This document shows positions 1 to 10,308 of a DNA stretch of 64,000 nt, one piece after another. The DNA lies in contig NZ_CP027869.1 of assembly GCF_005490985.1 (NCBI RefSeq), positions 1,798,001 through 1,862,000 of the forward strand, given 5' to 3'. Origin of the DNA: Curtobacterium sp. SGAir0471. GTDB taxonomy: Bacteria > Actinomycetota > Actinomycetes > Actinomycetales > Microbacteriaceae. Positions within the stretch are counted from its first letter, which is position 1; each line of letters starts with the position of its first letter. The notes below the pieces were generated by a model. That model was given only the letters and a program-made list of their open reading frames with translations, was not told the origin of the DNA and did no database searches. Position numbers and translations under genes: made by a program.

Positions 1-45
1 GATGGGGCGCATTCACAGAGCGTTCCCAGTGGGAGGTGGCGGTGT
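1..45. other. left edge, no gene recognised
   Basis: These 45 bases lie downstream of the lnt stop. They are less GC-rich than their surroundings. I see no open frame that can be assigned to a family. In many actinobacteria a polyprenol-phosphate mannosyltransferase (ppm1) neighbours lnt, but too little sequence is present to test that. Confidence 0.4.
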
Positions 46-1722
46 TCAGGCAGCGCGGCGACGAGGACGAGCGCGACGCCGTCCCCACGGTGCGCACGCG
101 AGCAGCACCAGGAGGGCCCCGAGGGAGACCACGAGGGTGACGGACCCGGACGCGACCGTCGCCGGCGTGGTGCCGGTCCCGAGCGGCACGTCGGTGATCA
201 TCGAGGTCGCCGTGTACTCCGGGACGCGGTCGATCGTCCGGCCGGTCGGGTCGATCACCTGCGAGGCACCGACCGTGGAGACGTTGACGAGCGACCGACC
301 GGTCTCGACCGCGCGGAGCCGGGCGATCTCGAGCTGCTGCAGGTTCTCGTCGGTGCCGGAGAAGTCGGCGTTGTTCGTCTGCGCGAGGATGACCTGCGCT
401 CCCCCGCGCGCCATGTCCGACGTCAGACCGTCGTCGACGATGTCGAAGCAGACCGCGATGCCGGCCCTGACACCCGCGACGTCGAGGACGTTGGGCTTCG
501 TGCCCGGCGTGTAGTCGCGCTGCAGGAGCCCGATGAGCGACGGCGCGAGCTTCGAGAAGAACCAGCGGTCGGGGACGTACTCGCCGAAGGGCACCGGGCG
601 CTTCTTGTCGTAGGACGACTGCCAGCCGTCGGCGGTCCACACGAACGACGTGTTGTGCAGGACCCCGGACGACGTCTGCGTGATCGCACCGGCGACGAGC
701 GGCGCCCCGACGGTGTCCACGACCGAGTCGAGCGCGTCCGCGACGGCCGGGAAGCGCCGCGGGTCGGCCTCGGCTGCGGCCTCGGGCCAGACGACCAGGT
801 CGACCCCGCGCGCCTCGACGTCGGTGGCGGCGACCTGCGCGGCCAGGACCTCGCCGGGCTGAGCGCGGTCGAAGTACCCGGCCGGGCCGTTGCCCTGCAC
901 GGCCTCGACGCGGATGCTGCCGTCGACACGGGTCGGCCACGCGGGCACGGCCAGGACCACGGCGACGAGCAGCCCGGCGGCCGCGACGCGGACCGGCGCG
1001 CCGAGGACGGCGCCGGGTGCGCGCGGCACCACGAGCGCGAGCGAGAGGACCACGGCGACGCAGTAGACGACGACGAAGGTCACCCCGAGCACGCCCACGT
1101 ACGCGGCGAGGTGCGTGAACGGTCCCTGGGACTGGGACAGCCCGACGCGGCCCCAGGCGAAGCCCTCGTACGGCCAGCTGCCGGAGAACCACTCGCGTCC
1201 GGTCCACAGACCGGCGACGACGGCCGGGAGGCCCCACACCCGCCAGGCGGTCGACGGCAGGACGCGCGCGACCCACCGGTACGCGAGGGCGATCGCCACA
1301 CTGCCGAGGGCGAAGTACGCGGCTTCGAACAGCGCGAGCGCCAGCCACGGGACCGGCCCGAGGTACCGCCCCGCCCACGAGATCGCCGGCAGCCAGAACG
1401 CGGCACCGGCCACGTACCCGAGCCAGGCGGCCCGTCGGGCGCGCTGCCCCATGGCGGCGAGGAGCATGCAGGCCATCGCCGGGTAGGCGAGGAACCACCA
1501 GCCCGGCTCGGGGAACGACAGGGCGAACAGCAGACCGCCGACGACGGCGAGCGGGAACGCCAGCCGCAGCGGCAGCGCGGCGAACTCGTCGCGACGTCCG
1601 TCCGGCAGGACGCCGCGCCCGCGCGGTGCCGCCGTGCTCGGGCGGGACCGGCCGCGGACGGCGCGGCCACGCGGGGTGGCGCCGTCGGACTGCGGACGTG
1701 TCGCGGTGTCGGGGACCTGCAC
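46..1722 (-). CDS. lnt: apolipoprotein N-acyltransferase
   Basis: Membrane enzyme that adds the third acyl chain to the N-terminal cysteine of lipoproteins. The protein is 558 residues from a GTG at 1722. That start was chosen because GGGAGG lies 4 nt upstream and because the longer open frame only shadows helY. A polar N-terminus of about 45 residues is followed by several membrane helices (about 48-255). A carbon-nitrogen hydrolase domain follows, with the three expected catalytic residues: Glu in VVWPEA (near 312), Lys in YDKKRPVPFGE (near 372) and Cys in AVCFDIV (near 424). A last membrane helix and an Arg-rich tail end the protein. It lies 11 nt downstream of helY, so co-transcription is likely. 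The FKBP lipoprotein at 7327-8253 is a possible substrate. Confidence 0.93.
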   Translation of the reverse strand: MQVPDTATRPQSDGATPRGRAVRGRSRPSTAAPRGRGVLPDGRRDEFAALPLRLAFPLAVVGGLLFALSFPEPGWWFLAYPAMACMLLAAMGQRARRAAWLGYVAGAAFWLPAISWAGRYLGPVPWLALALFEAAYFALGSVAIALAYRWVARVLPSTAWRVWGLPAVVAGLWTGREWFSGSWPYEGFAWGRVGLSQSQGPFTHLAAYVGVLGVTFVVVYCVAVVLSLALVVPRAPGAVLGAPVRVAAAGLLVAVVLAVPAWPTRVDGSIRVEAVQGNGPAGYFDRAQPGEVLAAQVAATDVEARGVDLVVWPEAAAEADPRRFPAVADALDSVVDTVGAPLVAGAITQTSSGVLHNTSFVWTADGWQSSYDKKRPVPFGEYVPDRWFFSKLAPSLIGLLQRDYTPGTKPNVLDVAGVRAGIAVCFDIVDDGLTSDMARGGAQVILAQTNNADFSGTDENLQQLEIARLRAVETGRSLVNVSTVGASQVIDPTGRTIDRVPEYTATSMITDVPLGTGTTPATVASGSVTLVVSLGALLVLLACAPWGRRRARPRRRAA

Positions 1723-1733
1723 CGTGCCTCCCG

Positions 1734-4175
1734 TCAGACCGTCGCGTAGGCGACGATGCCGCGGCGCACCGCGTCCGTCGCCCGCCGGGCGGTCTGGGCG
1801 AGTTCGTCGTCGCCGGCGTTCCGGACCTGGTCCAGCAGGTCGATCACCTGCTTCGACCAGCGCACGAAGTCGCCCGCGGGCATGTCGAGGGTCCGGAGCA
1901 CGTCGTCGAGCGCGGAACCGGACGCCCACCGGAACATGCCGACGGACATGGCCGGGGTCGGCGGCTGGGACCCGGCGAGCCGGGCGTCCCGCTCGATGTC
2001 GTCGAGTCGGGCCCAGATCGTCAGGGTCTCGTCGAGCGCCGGACGGAACGCACCGCGGGGCAGGGCGTGCTCGGTGCCGGGGGCATCCTCGCGGCGCGGC
2101 TGGTAGACGATCGTCGCGGCCATGGCGGCGAGCTGCGCCGGCGTGAGTTCCCTCCACACGCCCGCCTCGAGGCACTCGGCGACGAGCAGGTCGCGTTCCC
2201 CGTAGATGCGCTGCAGGCGGCGACCGCCCGCGGCGACCGTGGCCTCGTCGTCGCCAGACGCCACGAGGTACCCGAGCTGGAGGAGCACGTTCGTGACCCG
2301 GTCGAAGGTCGTCGCGACCGCACCCGTCCGGGAGCGGATCTGCTGCACGAGCTTGTCGTTGGCGCGCTTGAGCTTGTACCAGCGCTCGGCCCACCGGGCG
2401 TGCGCCTCGCGGTCCGGGCACGCGTGGCAGGGGTGCCGCTGCATCTGCCGACGGACGTCCGTGATCGCCGCCTGGCGTTCCTGGCGGGCACCGTGCGAGG
2501 CCTCGCGGCCGCCGGGGACGTTCGTGCGCTCGAGGTCGGACAGGCGCCGTCGCAGGGCCGCGTACTCGGTGAAGTCACCGAGGTGGCACTCCATCGCGCG
2601 CTGGTACCCGTCGAGGGACTCCTGCTGCGACCGCACCTTGCGCGCGAGGTCGACGACGGACCGGTCCGCCTGGAACTGCGCGAACGAGGTCTCGAGGACC
2701 TCGCGCGTGCGCTGCCGCCCGAACTGCTCGATGAGGTTCACGGCCATGTTGTAGGTCGGCTTGAACGACGAGTTGAGCGGGTACGTGCGGCGGCTCGCCA
2801 GCGACGCGACGGCCTGCGGGTCGAGACCGTCCGACCACTGGATGACCGAGTGGCCCTCGACGTCGATGCCACGGCGACCCGCACGGCCGGTGAGCTGCGT
2901 GTACTCCCCCGGCGTGATCGGCACGCGGGCCTCGCCGTTGAACTTCTCGAGCTTCTCGAGCACGACCGTCCGGGCCGGCATGTTCACGCCGAGGGCCAGG
3001 GTCTCCGTGGCGAACACGACCTTGAGGAGCTTGCGCTGGAAGAGGTCCTCGACGACCTCCTTGAACGCCGGCAGGAGCCCGGCGTGGTGCGCGGCGACAC
3101 CCCGCTCGAGGCCCTCGAGCCACTCCCAGTACCCGAGCACGGCGAGGTCCTCGTCGAGCAGGGTCCGGCAGTGGTACTCCGCCGTCTCGCGGATCTCGTT
3201 GCGCTCGTCGGTGGTCGTCAGCGAGATGCCCGACCGGAGGACCTGGCGGACGCCCTGGTCGCAACCGTTGCGGCTGAACACGAAGAAGATCGCCGGCAGG
3301 AGCATGCGCTCGTCGAGGACCTTCGCGATCTGCTCGCGGTACATCTTCTCGGTCCGGGGACCCCGGCGCTCGGGGTACCCGCCGCGACCGCGACGACCCC
3401 GGTGCCCACCACCGTGCCGCTCGCTGCGCGAGGCACCGCCGACGAGTCGGAGGAGCTCCGGGTTCACCCGGTTCGTCGCCGCCGCGCCGCTCGAGTCGAA
3501 CAGGTCGACCATCTTCGAGCCCACGAGCACGTGCTGCTCGAGCGGGACCGGACGGTCCTCGGAGACGATGACGTCGGTGTCGCCGCGGACGGTCTGCAGC
3601 CAGTCGCCGAACTCCTCGGCGTTCGAGACCGTCGCGCTCAGCGAGACGAGCCGGACCTCGGTCGGCAGGTGCAGGATGACCTCTTCCCACACGGCGCCGC
3701 GGAACCGGTCGGCCAGGTAGTGGACCTCGTCGAGCACGACCCACGCGAGGTCGTCGAGCAGGTCGGAGTCCGCGTAGATCATGTTGCGGAGCACCTCGGT
3801 CGTCATCACGACCACGCGGGCACGGGGGTTGACGTTCGTGTCCCCGGTGAGGAGCCCGACCTCGGACTCGCCGTAGTCGGCAACGAGCTCGTTGTACTTC
3901 TGGTTGCTCAGCGCCTTCATCGGCGTCGTGTAGAACACCTTCGCGGTGGGCTGGCGCATCGCGAGCCAGATCGCGAACTCCGCGACGATGGTCTTGCCCG
4001 CGCCCGTCGGGGCGGCCACCAGGACGCTCCGCCCCTGGTCGAGAGCGTCGCAGCCCGCCACCTGGAACGGGTCGAGGTCGAAACGCAGGTCGGCACGGAA
4101 CAGCTCGAGGTTGCGCGAGCGGTTCCGGACCTTCGCCGCCTGGTAGCGCTCGGCGGCACTGGGTCCGGGGGTCAT
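1734..4175 (-). CDS. helY: HelY-type superfamily 2 RNA/DNA helicase (Ski2/Mtr4-like)
   Basis: ATP-dependent helicase of 813 residues, about 100 shorter than typical mycobacterial HelY. Visible motifs in order are Walker A APTGAGKT (about 55-62), the Walker B box VVLDEVHYLADRF (near 148), SLSATVSNAEEF, FATETLALGVNMPAR and QLTGRAGRRGIDVEGH (near 430). A basic and Cys-containing stretch (HPCHACPDREAH) and a Ski2-like C-terminal region follow. An Arg/Gly-rich insert (GGGHRGRRGRGGYPERRG) sits between the two helicase lobes. The ATG at 4175 overlaps the tatC stop by one base (TGATG), which indicates translational coupling. The tatC-helY order matches Mycobacterium tuberculosis Rv2093c-Rv2092c. The cellular substrate is not established from sequence. 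Confidence 0.9.
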   Translation of the reverse strand: MTPGPSAAERYQAAKVRNRSRNLELFRADLRFDLDPFQVAGCDALDQGRSVLVAAPTGAGKTIVAEFAIWLAMRQPTAKVFYTTPMKALSNQKYNELVADYGESEVGLLTGDTNVNPRARVVVMTTEVLRNMIYADSDLLDDLAWVVLDEVHYLADRFRGAVWEEVILHLPTEVRLVSLSATVSNAEEFGDWLQTVRGDTDVIVSEDRPVPLEQHVLVGSKMVDLFDSSGAAATNRVNPELLRLVGGASRSERHGGGHRGRRGRGGYPERRGPRTEKMYREQIAKVLDERMLLPAIFFVFSRNGCDQGVRQVLRSGISLTTTDERNEIRETAEYHCRTLLDEDLAVLGYWEWLEGLERGVAAHHAGLLPAFKEVVEDLFQRKLLKVVFATETLALGVNMPARTVVLEKLEKFNGEARVPITPGEYTQLTGRAGRRGIDVEGHSVIQWSDGLDPQAVASLASRRTYPLNSSFKPTYNMAVNLIEQFGRQRTREVLETSFAQFQADRSVVDLARKVRSQQESLDGYQRAMECHLGDFTEYAALRRRLSDLERTNVPGGREASHGARQERQAAITDVRRQMQRHPCHACPDREAHARWAERWYKLKRANDKLVQQIRSRTGAVATTFDRVTNVLLQLGYLVASGDDEATVAAGGRRLQRIYGERDLLVAECLEAGVWRELTPAQLAAMAATIVYQPRREDAPGTEHALPRGAFRPALDETLTIWARLDDIERDARLAGSQPPTPAMSVGMFRWASGSALDDVLRTLDMPAGDFVRWSKQVIDLLDQVRNAGDDELAQTARRATDAVRRGIVAYATV

Positions 4176-4996
4176 CAGCGTGCGTACTCCTCGTCCAGCT
4201 TCGCCTGGCGCTTCGCCGCCCGGCGGTCGTGCAACCAGGTCACCAGGCAGGCGGCGGCGTAGAGCACCAGCATCGGCACCGCCAGCAGGAACATCGAGAC
4301 GACGTCGGCCGACGGGGTGACGATGGCGCAGAACACCAGGATGCAGAGGATCGCCACGCGCCAGGACTTGATGATCGAGCTCGCCGACAGCACCCCGACG
4401 AAGTTCAGCAGCACCAGGAACACCGGCAGCACGAAGGCGATGCCGACGGCCACGATGAGCTTGATGACGAAGTCGTAGTAGGCCTTGGCGTCCACGATCG
4501 AGGTGTCCTGCGTCGACACGAAGCTGCCGAGGATGCCGACGACGTGCGGCAGGATGTACCACCCGAACCAGCAGCCCGCGAAGAACAGCGGGATCGCGGT
4601 GCCGAGGAACCCGAACACGTACTGCTTCTCGCGGCGCACCAGCGCCGGGACGATGAACGCCCACACCTGGTACAGCCAGACCGGGCTCGAGATGACCACG
4701 CCGATCGTGATCGCGATCTGCAGGCGCAGGTCGAACGCGCCCGTGATCATCGGGAAGTTCAGCTCGGCGGTGTGCCCGCCCACCTCGGCCAGCGAGGTCA
4801 CCGGCTGCCGCAGCGCATCGAGCACGAACGGGGTGAGGAACCAGCCGCCGACGGCACACGCCGCGACCGCGAGGACCGCCTTGAACAGACGGTTGCGCAG
4901 CTCGATCAGGTGCTGCCCGAGCGACATGCGACCCTCGGTGTCCTTCTTCGGACGGCCCGGTCGCCCCGCTCGCCCGCTCGCGGTCGTCGAAGCCAT
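4175..4996 (-). CDS. tatC: Sec-independent translocase subunit TatC
   Basis: Multispanning receptor of the twin-arginine export system, 273 residues. The cytoplasmic N-terminus is unusually long and basic (about 34 residues). It is followed by the family signature MSLGQHLIELRNRLFKAV, which contains the conserved HLxELR motif, then six hydrophobic segments and a charged tail. TAGGAT lies at 5003-5008 on the minus strand, six nt before the ATG, so a leaderless transcript starting at the ATG is likely. It is coupled to helY by a one-base overlap. TatA, which usually precedes tatC in this conserved block, is not found here: the 208-bp gap to pafC holds only a palindromic repeat. Confidence 0.95.
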   Translation of the reverse strand: MASTTASGRAGRPGRPKKDTEGRMSLGQHLIELRNRLFKAVLAVAACAVGGWFLTPFVLDALRQPVTSLAEVGGHTAELNFPMITGAFDLRLQIAITIGVVISSPVWLYQVWAFIVPALVRREKQYVFGFLGTAIPLFFAGCWFGWYILPHVVGILGSFVSTQDTSIVDAKAYYDFVIKLIVAVGIAFVLPVFLVLLNFVGVLSASSIIKSWRVAILCILVFCAIVTPSADVVSMFLLAVPMLVLYAAACLVTWLHDRRAAKRQAKLDEEYAR

Positions 4997-5059
4997 GGCC
5001 CGATCCTACGGGACCGGGACCGACAGTCGGGCCGTCGGCGGCGGACCCACAGGAGGGAT

Positions 5060-5107
5060 GCCGGACGGGAGGCGCGGGTCAGGGCCGCCACGAGCCTCCC
5101 GTCCGGC
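5060..5107. repeat. family-1 palindrome (14-bp perfect arms)
   Basis: Arms GCCGGACGGGAGGC at 5060-5073 and its exact reverse complement at 5094-5107 flank a 20-nt loop. It lies downstream of the pafC stop and upstream of tatC, where tatA would be expected. The outer pairs differ from the main family (GCCGG rather than GACGG) but are changed on both arms. It may act as a pafC terminator; no T-tract follows. Confidence 0.75.
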
Positions 5108-5204
5108 GGGTGCTGCCGTGCACCCGAGCGGGCCGGGTCGCGCCCCGGAGCGGGCGTCGCGGGCTGGCCGGCGGCCAGGGCCGCCTCGGCTCGGGTGTGG
5201 CGGG

Positions 5205-6176
5205 CTACTCGACGGCCAGGGCCGCCTCGGCGAACGCGCGCACGGCGGCACGCGCCGCCGGCGGGTCGAGCACGACGGCGCGACCGGGCAAGCCGGCCAC
5301 CAGCCGGACCACCCCGTCGAAGCCGTTCGACGCCGCGAGGCGGATCCGGACGCGGCCGTCGGCGTCCTCGGCGTCGGCGGTGTCGGCCAGGTAGTCGGCG
5401 ACGAGCGGCAGCGCCGAGCAGTCGAGCTCGACCGTGACGATCACGTCGCCGCCGGACTGCTGGAAGAGCGTGTCCGGGACCACGACGTCATCGATCGTCT
5501 TCTCGGCCGGGCGGTCGTCGACGCGCGCGTTCGTCATCCGGTCGAGCCGGAAGGTCCGCAACGCCTGGCGGTCGAGGTCCCACGCCCGCAGGTACCAGTC
5601 GGCGTCGATCGACTCGACACGCAGCGGGTCCACACGACGCGTGCCGCCGCGGGTCCGCGGTCCGGCGTACTCGAAGGCGAGCCCGCGACCGTCGGCGACC
5701 GCACGGCGGATGGTCGAGAGGGCCGCGTCGTGCAGGTCCTGGCCGACCGCGACGTTCGACGCCGCTCCCCCGGCGCCGCGGGAGAGCTTCGCCATGAGCG
5801 CCCGGATGGCGTCGCGGTCCGCGGCCTCGGGCAGGGCGGACAGGTACTGCAGTCCGGCGATGAGCGCCGAGGCCTCGCGTGCGGAGAGCCGGGGCGAGTC
5901 GTCGATGGCGACGAGGTTCGTCAGCACGATCATGTCATTCTGCTCGAAGTCGTCCCAGGCGATGTCGAACAGGTCACCGTGCTGGTACTGCATCGTCTCG
6001 CCGGGCACCCCGGAGACCGCGATGAGCTCGACGGCCCGGCGGATGCGCTGCTCGGGGACGCCGAAGTGCCGGGCGGCCTCGGCCACCGAGACGCGCTCGT
6101 GGTCGATGAGGTACGGCACGAGGACGAGCAGGAACGCGAGCTTGTCCTGGGCCTGCAGGGGTTGCTGATCAGCCAC
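5205..6176 (-). CDS. pafC: PafC-type WYL-domain transcriptional regulator
   Basis: Second subunit of the PafBC regulator, which in mycobacteria activates the LexA-independent DNA damage response. The protein is 323 residues from GTG at 6176. The sequence GGAGG five nt upstream fixes this start, and the GTG overlaps the end of pafB by eight bases. An ATG at 6191 is in frame but has no ribosome site. An N-terminal winged-helix region (DHERVSVAEAARHFGVPEQRIRR in two stretches) precedes a WYL domain with the ADWYLRAWDLDRQALRTFRL region, then a C-terminal extension. An 18-bp piece encoding its C-terminus is repeated downstream of the stop (5173-5190). Confidence 0.88.
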   Translation of the reverse strand: MADQQPLQAQDKLAFLLVLVPYLIDHERVSVAEAARHFGVPEQRIRRAVELIAVSGVPGETMQYQHGDLFDIAWDDFEQNDMIVLTNLVAIDDSPRLSAREASALIAGLQYLSALPEAADRDAIRALMAKLSRGAGGAASNVAVGQDLHDAALSTIRRAVADGRGLAFEYAGPRTRGGTRRVDPLRVESIDADWYLRAWDLDRQALRTFRLDRMTNARVDDRPAEKTIDDVVVPDTLFQQSGGDVIVTVELDCSALPLVADYLADTADAEDADGRVRIRLAASNGFDGVVRLVAGLPGRAVVLDPPAARAAVRAFAEAALAVE

Positions 6177-7254
6177 GGGCACCTCCGGCATCGGCGTGGT
6201 CGGCCTGGGCGTCGTCGGCGTGGTCGGCCTGGGCGTCGTCAGCGTGGTCGGCGACGAGGGCGCGCAGTCGGGCGACGACCCGCTCGCGGAGCGCGGCGGG
6301 GTCGAGCACCCGGACCTCTGGACCGAAGGCCGCGAGGTCCTCGGCGAGGATCTGCGGGTCGACGTGGTGCACCACGAGCACACCGTCGTCGTCGACCTCG
6401 GTGCCGCGACGACGACGGAGCCGACGCTCGGCGTCGGAGCCCGGCACGACCGCGATCCGCGCGGTGCGCTCGGCCCACACCCGGTCGAGCTCGGCGAGGG
6501 CCGTCTCGGCGGCACCGGCGGGCGCGGGGTGCTGCCCGACCTCGTGCACGCTGACCGGCCCGACGATCCGGGAGAGCAGGTAGTTCTTCGTGCCGCCGGT
6601 CGAGAACTCGTGCGCCGCGAGCATCCAGCGGCCGCCGTGCTGCACGAGTGCGAGGGGCGCGAGGTCACGGCGGCGCGGCGCGTGCTCCCCCGGCGTGATG
6701 TAGTCGAACCGGACCGCGGCGCCTCGGTCGAGGGCGGAGCGCAGCGGCTCGAACGCGGCGTCACGGGCGCGGAGCCGCGGCGCGTAGGCGCCCATGCCGG
6801 CGACGCCCTGTGCGGTGGTCGCTCCGTCGTCGTCCGACCCTGCGGAGCGCACCTTGAGCAGCGCGCGACGGGAGTCGGTGGACAGTGCCCCCTCGCGCCA
6901 CGCCATCGCCGCGAGCGACAGCAGCGCGGACTCGTCCGGCGTGAAGCGCACGTCGAGCGGCAGGTCGTACTCGCCCTTCGGGATCCGGTAGCGGAGCGTC
7001 TGGTTGTTGCCGGCGGCGCCCGGCGTCTCGATGGTCTCGAGCGGGATGCCGAGGTCGCGGACGTCGTCCTTGTCGCGCTCGAACTGGCGCTCGAGCGAGG
7101 CGTTGTCCCCACCGGGCGTGAACCGCTGGCGGTAGCCCTGCACGTTCGCCAGGATCTCCGCCTTGGTCAGCCCGGCCTCGGTCGAGAGCAGCGCGAGCAC
7201 GAGGCTGAAGAGCCGCTCCTCGGCGGGGACGCGGGGGGCTCGGGTGGCTGGCAC
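6169..7254 (-). CDS. pafB: PafB-type WYL-domain transcriptional regulator
   Basis: First subunit of the PafBC pair, 361 residues. The N-terminal helix-turn-helix (RLFSLVLALLSTEAGLTKAE) is followed by a WYL domain; the sensor region contains RWMLAAHEFSTGGTKNYLLSRI. The GTG at 7254 lies seven nt after TAGGAT (minus strand, 7262-7267) and has no clear Shine-Dalgarno site, which points to a leaderless mRNA. The C-terminus is a tandem array of ADHADDAQ units encoded by a 24-bp DNA repeat at 6194-6251. I do not recognise this tail from PafB in general. The gene overlaps pafC by eight bases, so the two are one operon. Confidence 0.88.
   Translation of the reverse strand: MPATRAPRVPAEERLFSLVLALLSTEAGLTKAEILANVQGYRQRFTPGGDNASLERQFERDKDDVRDLGIPLETIETPGAAGNNQTLRYRIPKGEYDLPLDVRFTPDESALLSLAAMAWREGALSTDSRRALLKVRSAGSDDDGATTAQGVAGMGAYAPRLRARDAAFEPLRSALDRGAAVRFDYITPGEHAPRRRDLAPLALVQHGGRWMLAAHEFSTGGTKNYLLSRIVGPVSVHEVGQHPAPAGAAETALAELDRVWAERTARIAVVPGSDAERRLRRRRGTEVDDDGVLVVHHVDPQILAEDLAAFGPEVRVLDPAALRERVVARLRALVADHADDAQADHADDAQADHADAGGARG
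6194..6251. repeat. 24-bp tandem repeat inside pafB 3' end
   Basis: Two full 24-bp units (6194-6217 and 6218-6241, one mismatch) and a partial third encode repeated Asp/His/Ala-rich octapeptides at the PafB C-terminus. The unit length is a multiple of three, so copy-number change would keep the frame. Confidence 0.85.
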
Positions 7255-7326
7255 GAGCCCGATCCTACGGCAGCGCGGGTGCCCCGGAGTGCACCCGCGC
7301 GCGGTCGGTGGAGGAGTGGTCGGGGC

Positions 7327-8253
7327 TCAGGCGGGCATCTTCCCGAGCACGTCGATGACGTACGCGGTCGTGCCGGACTGCTGGTGCACGATCGCCAGGA
7401 CCTGGTCGCCGACGCGGTGGCCGAGGATCGCGTTCCGCACGCCGTCGATGACCTGCCCCTCGGCCAGCGGGACCGCCTGCGCACCCGAGCCGTCGGTCCA
7501 GTTCGACGCGACGACCGACGAGTCGCCGTTGCTGCCGGCCCACGAGACCGCCGTGTACTTGATGACCGCGCTGTCCTTCGCGGTGAGCTTCGCGCCCGAC
7601 CCCTTGCGGAGCAGGTGGATCGCGTCGTCCTTCGGCGCGCTCCACGACGGGATGGTGATGCCGGGCGCCCCCGACGGAGCCAGGACGACCGCGGGCATGC
7701 CGTCGCCGGCGAGCTGCGGCGTCCCGGTGGCGCGGGCGTCGAAGGCCTGCTTGACGTCCACGACCGCAACGACGGCGTCTTCCGCCTTGCCCGACGAGCC
7801 GGACATGCCGGTGGCGCTGCCGCTCAGCTCGCTCTTCGGCAGTGCCACGGCGAGCCGGTCGCCGACGTGGGCACACTCGAGCGCGGTACCGAGGGGACCG
7901 TAGTTGGTGGCGCCGGCGGTGATCGGCGCGGTCTGTCCTGAGTACCCGCTGGTCTGCGCGACCTGCCCGGTGGTGCCGTCGACCAGCGTGTACTCGACGA
8001 GGACCGGCGTGCCCTCCTCGATCTGCCGGCCGTCACCGGAGCGCAGGACCGACACCTGGGTGCCCTTCGTGGTCAACCCGGAGGGCACCGACACCTTCGG
8101 CTCCTTGCCGAACGCGCCCGTCGCCGTCACCGCTGCCGAGGCGGCACCGGGCTCAGGGCACGCGGACGGTGCCGTGCCGGCCCCGCTGGCGGCGCACCCC
8201 GTCAGGGAGGCGGCGAGGCCGATGGTGACCAGGAGTGCGGGGATGGTGCGCAC
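7327..8253 (-). CDS. FKBP-type peptidyl-prolyl isomerase lipoprotein with two FKBP domains
   Basis: Predicted cell-surface prolyl isomerase of 308 residues. The GTG at 8253 was chosen because GAGGG lies just upstream and because it begins a signal peptide (VRTIPALLVTIGLAASLTGC) with lipobox LTGC. Two FKBP-like halves follow, roughly residues 75-165 and 200-306. The second contains the usual GQVIDGVRNAILGHRVGDQVLAIV segment and ends in VIDVLGKMPA; the first (EGTPVLVEYTLVDGTTGQ) is more diverged. The lipidated cysteine would be a substrate for Lnt encoded nearby. It lies between trmI and pafB on the same strand, with a 72-nt gap before pafB. Confidence 0.85.
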   Translation of the reverse strand: MRTIPALLVTIGLAASLTGCAASGAGTAPSACPEPGAASAAVTATGAFGKEPKVSVPSGLTTKGTQVSVLRSGDGRQIEEGTPVLVEYTLVDGTTGQVAQTSGYSGQTAPITAGATNYGPLGTALECAHVGDRLAVALPKSELSGSATGMSGSSGKAEDAVVAVVDVKQAFDARATGTPQLAGDGMPAVVLAPSGAPGITIPSWSAPKDDAIHLLRKGSGAKLTAKDSAVIKYTAVSWAGSNGDSSVVASNWTDGSGAQAVPLAEGQVIDGVRNAILGHRVGDQVLAIVHQQSGTTAYVIDVLGKMPA

Positions 8254-8293
8254 GGACCCTCTTTCCGTTCGGTGCTGGACGGGCATGCGTAGC

Positions 8294-10149
<1,856 letters not shown>

Positions 10150-10308
10150 GGGCGACGAGTCTACCGGGGCGCCGACCGGCTCCACGGTTCCGCTCGGGGC
10201 GGACGGAGCGGTGCCGACGGCCGGCTCCGGCCTATCCTGGGTGACCGACCGTGTCCGGCCGCGCGCGAGCACCGCGTGCGCCCCGCTCCACCACCAGGAG
10301 GCCCCTCC

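Noticed and set aside
1626..4262. 878-codon plus-strand open frame
   Set aside because: Antisense to helY with no domain or ribosome site; a GC-driven shadow.
5006..5251. 81-codon minus frame as a possible tatA
   Set aside because: No N-terminal membrane helix followed by an amphipathic helix; Pro/Arg-rich composition.
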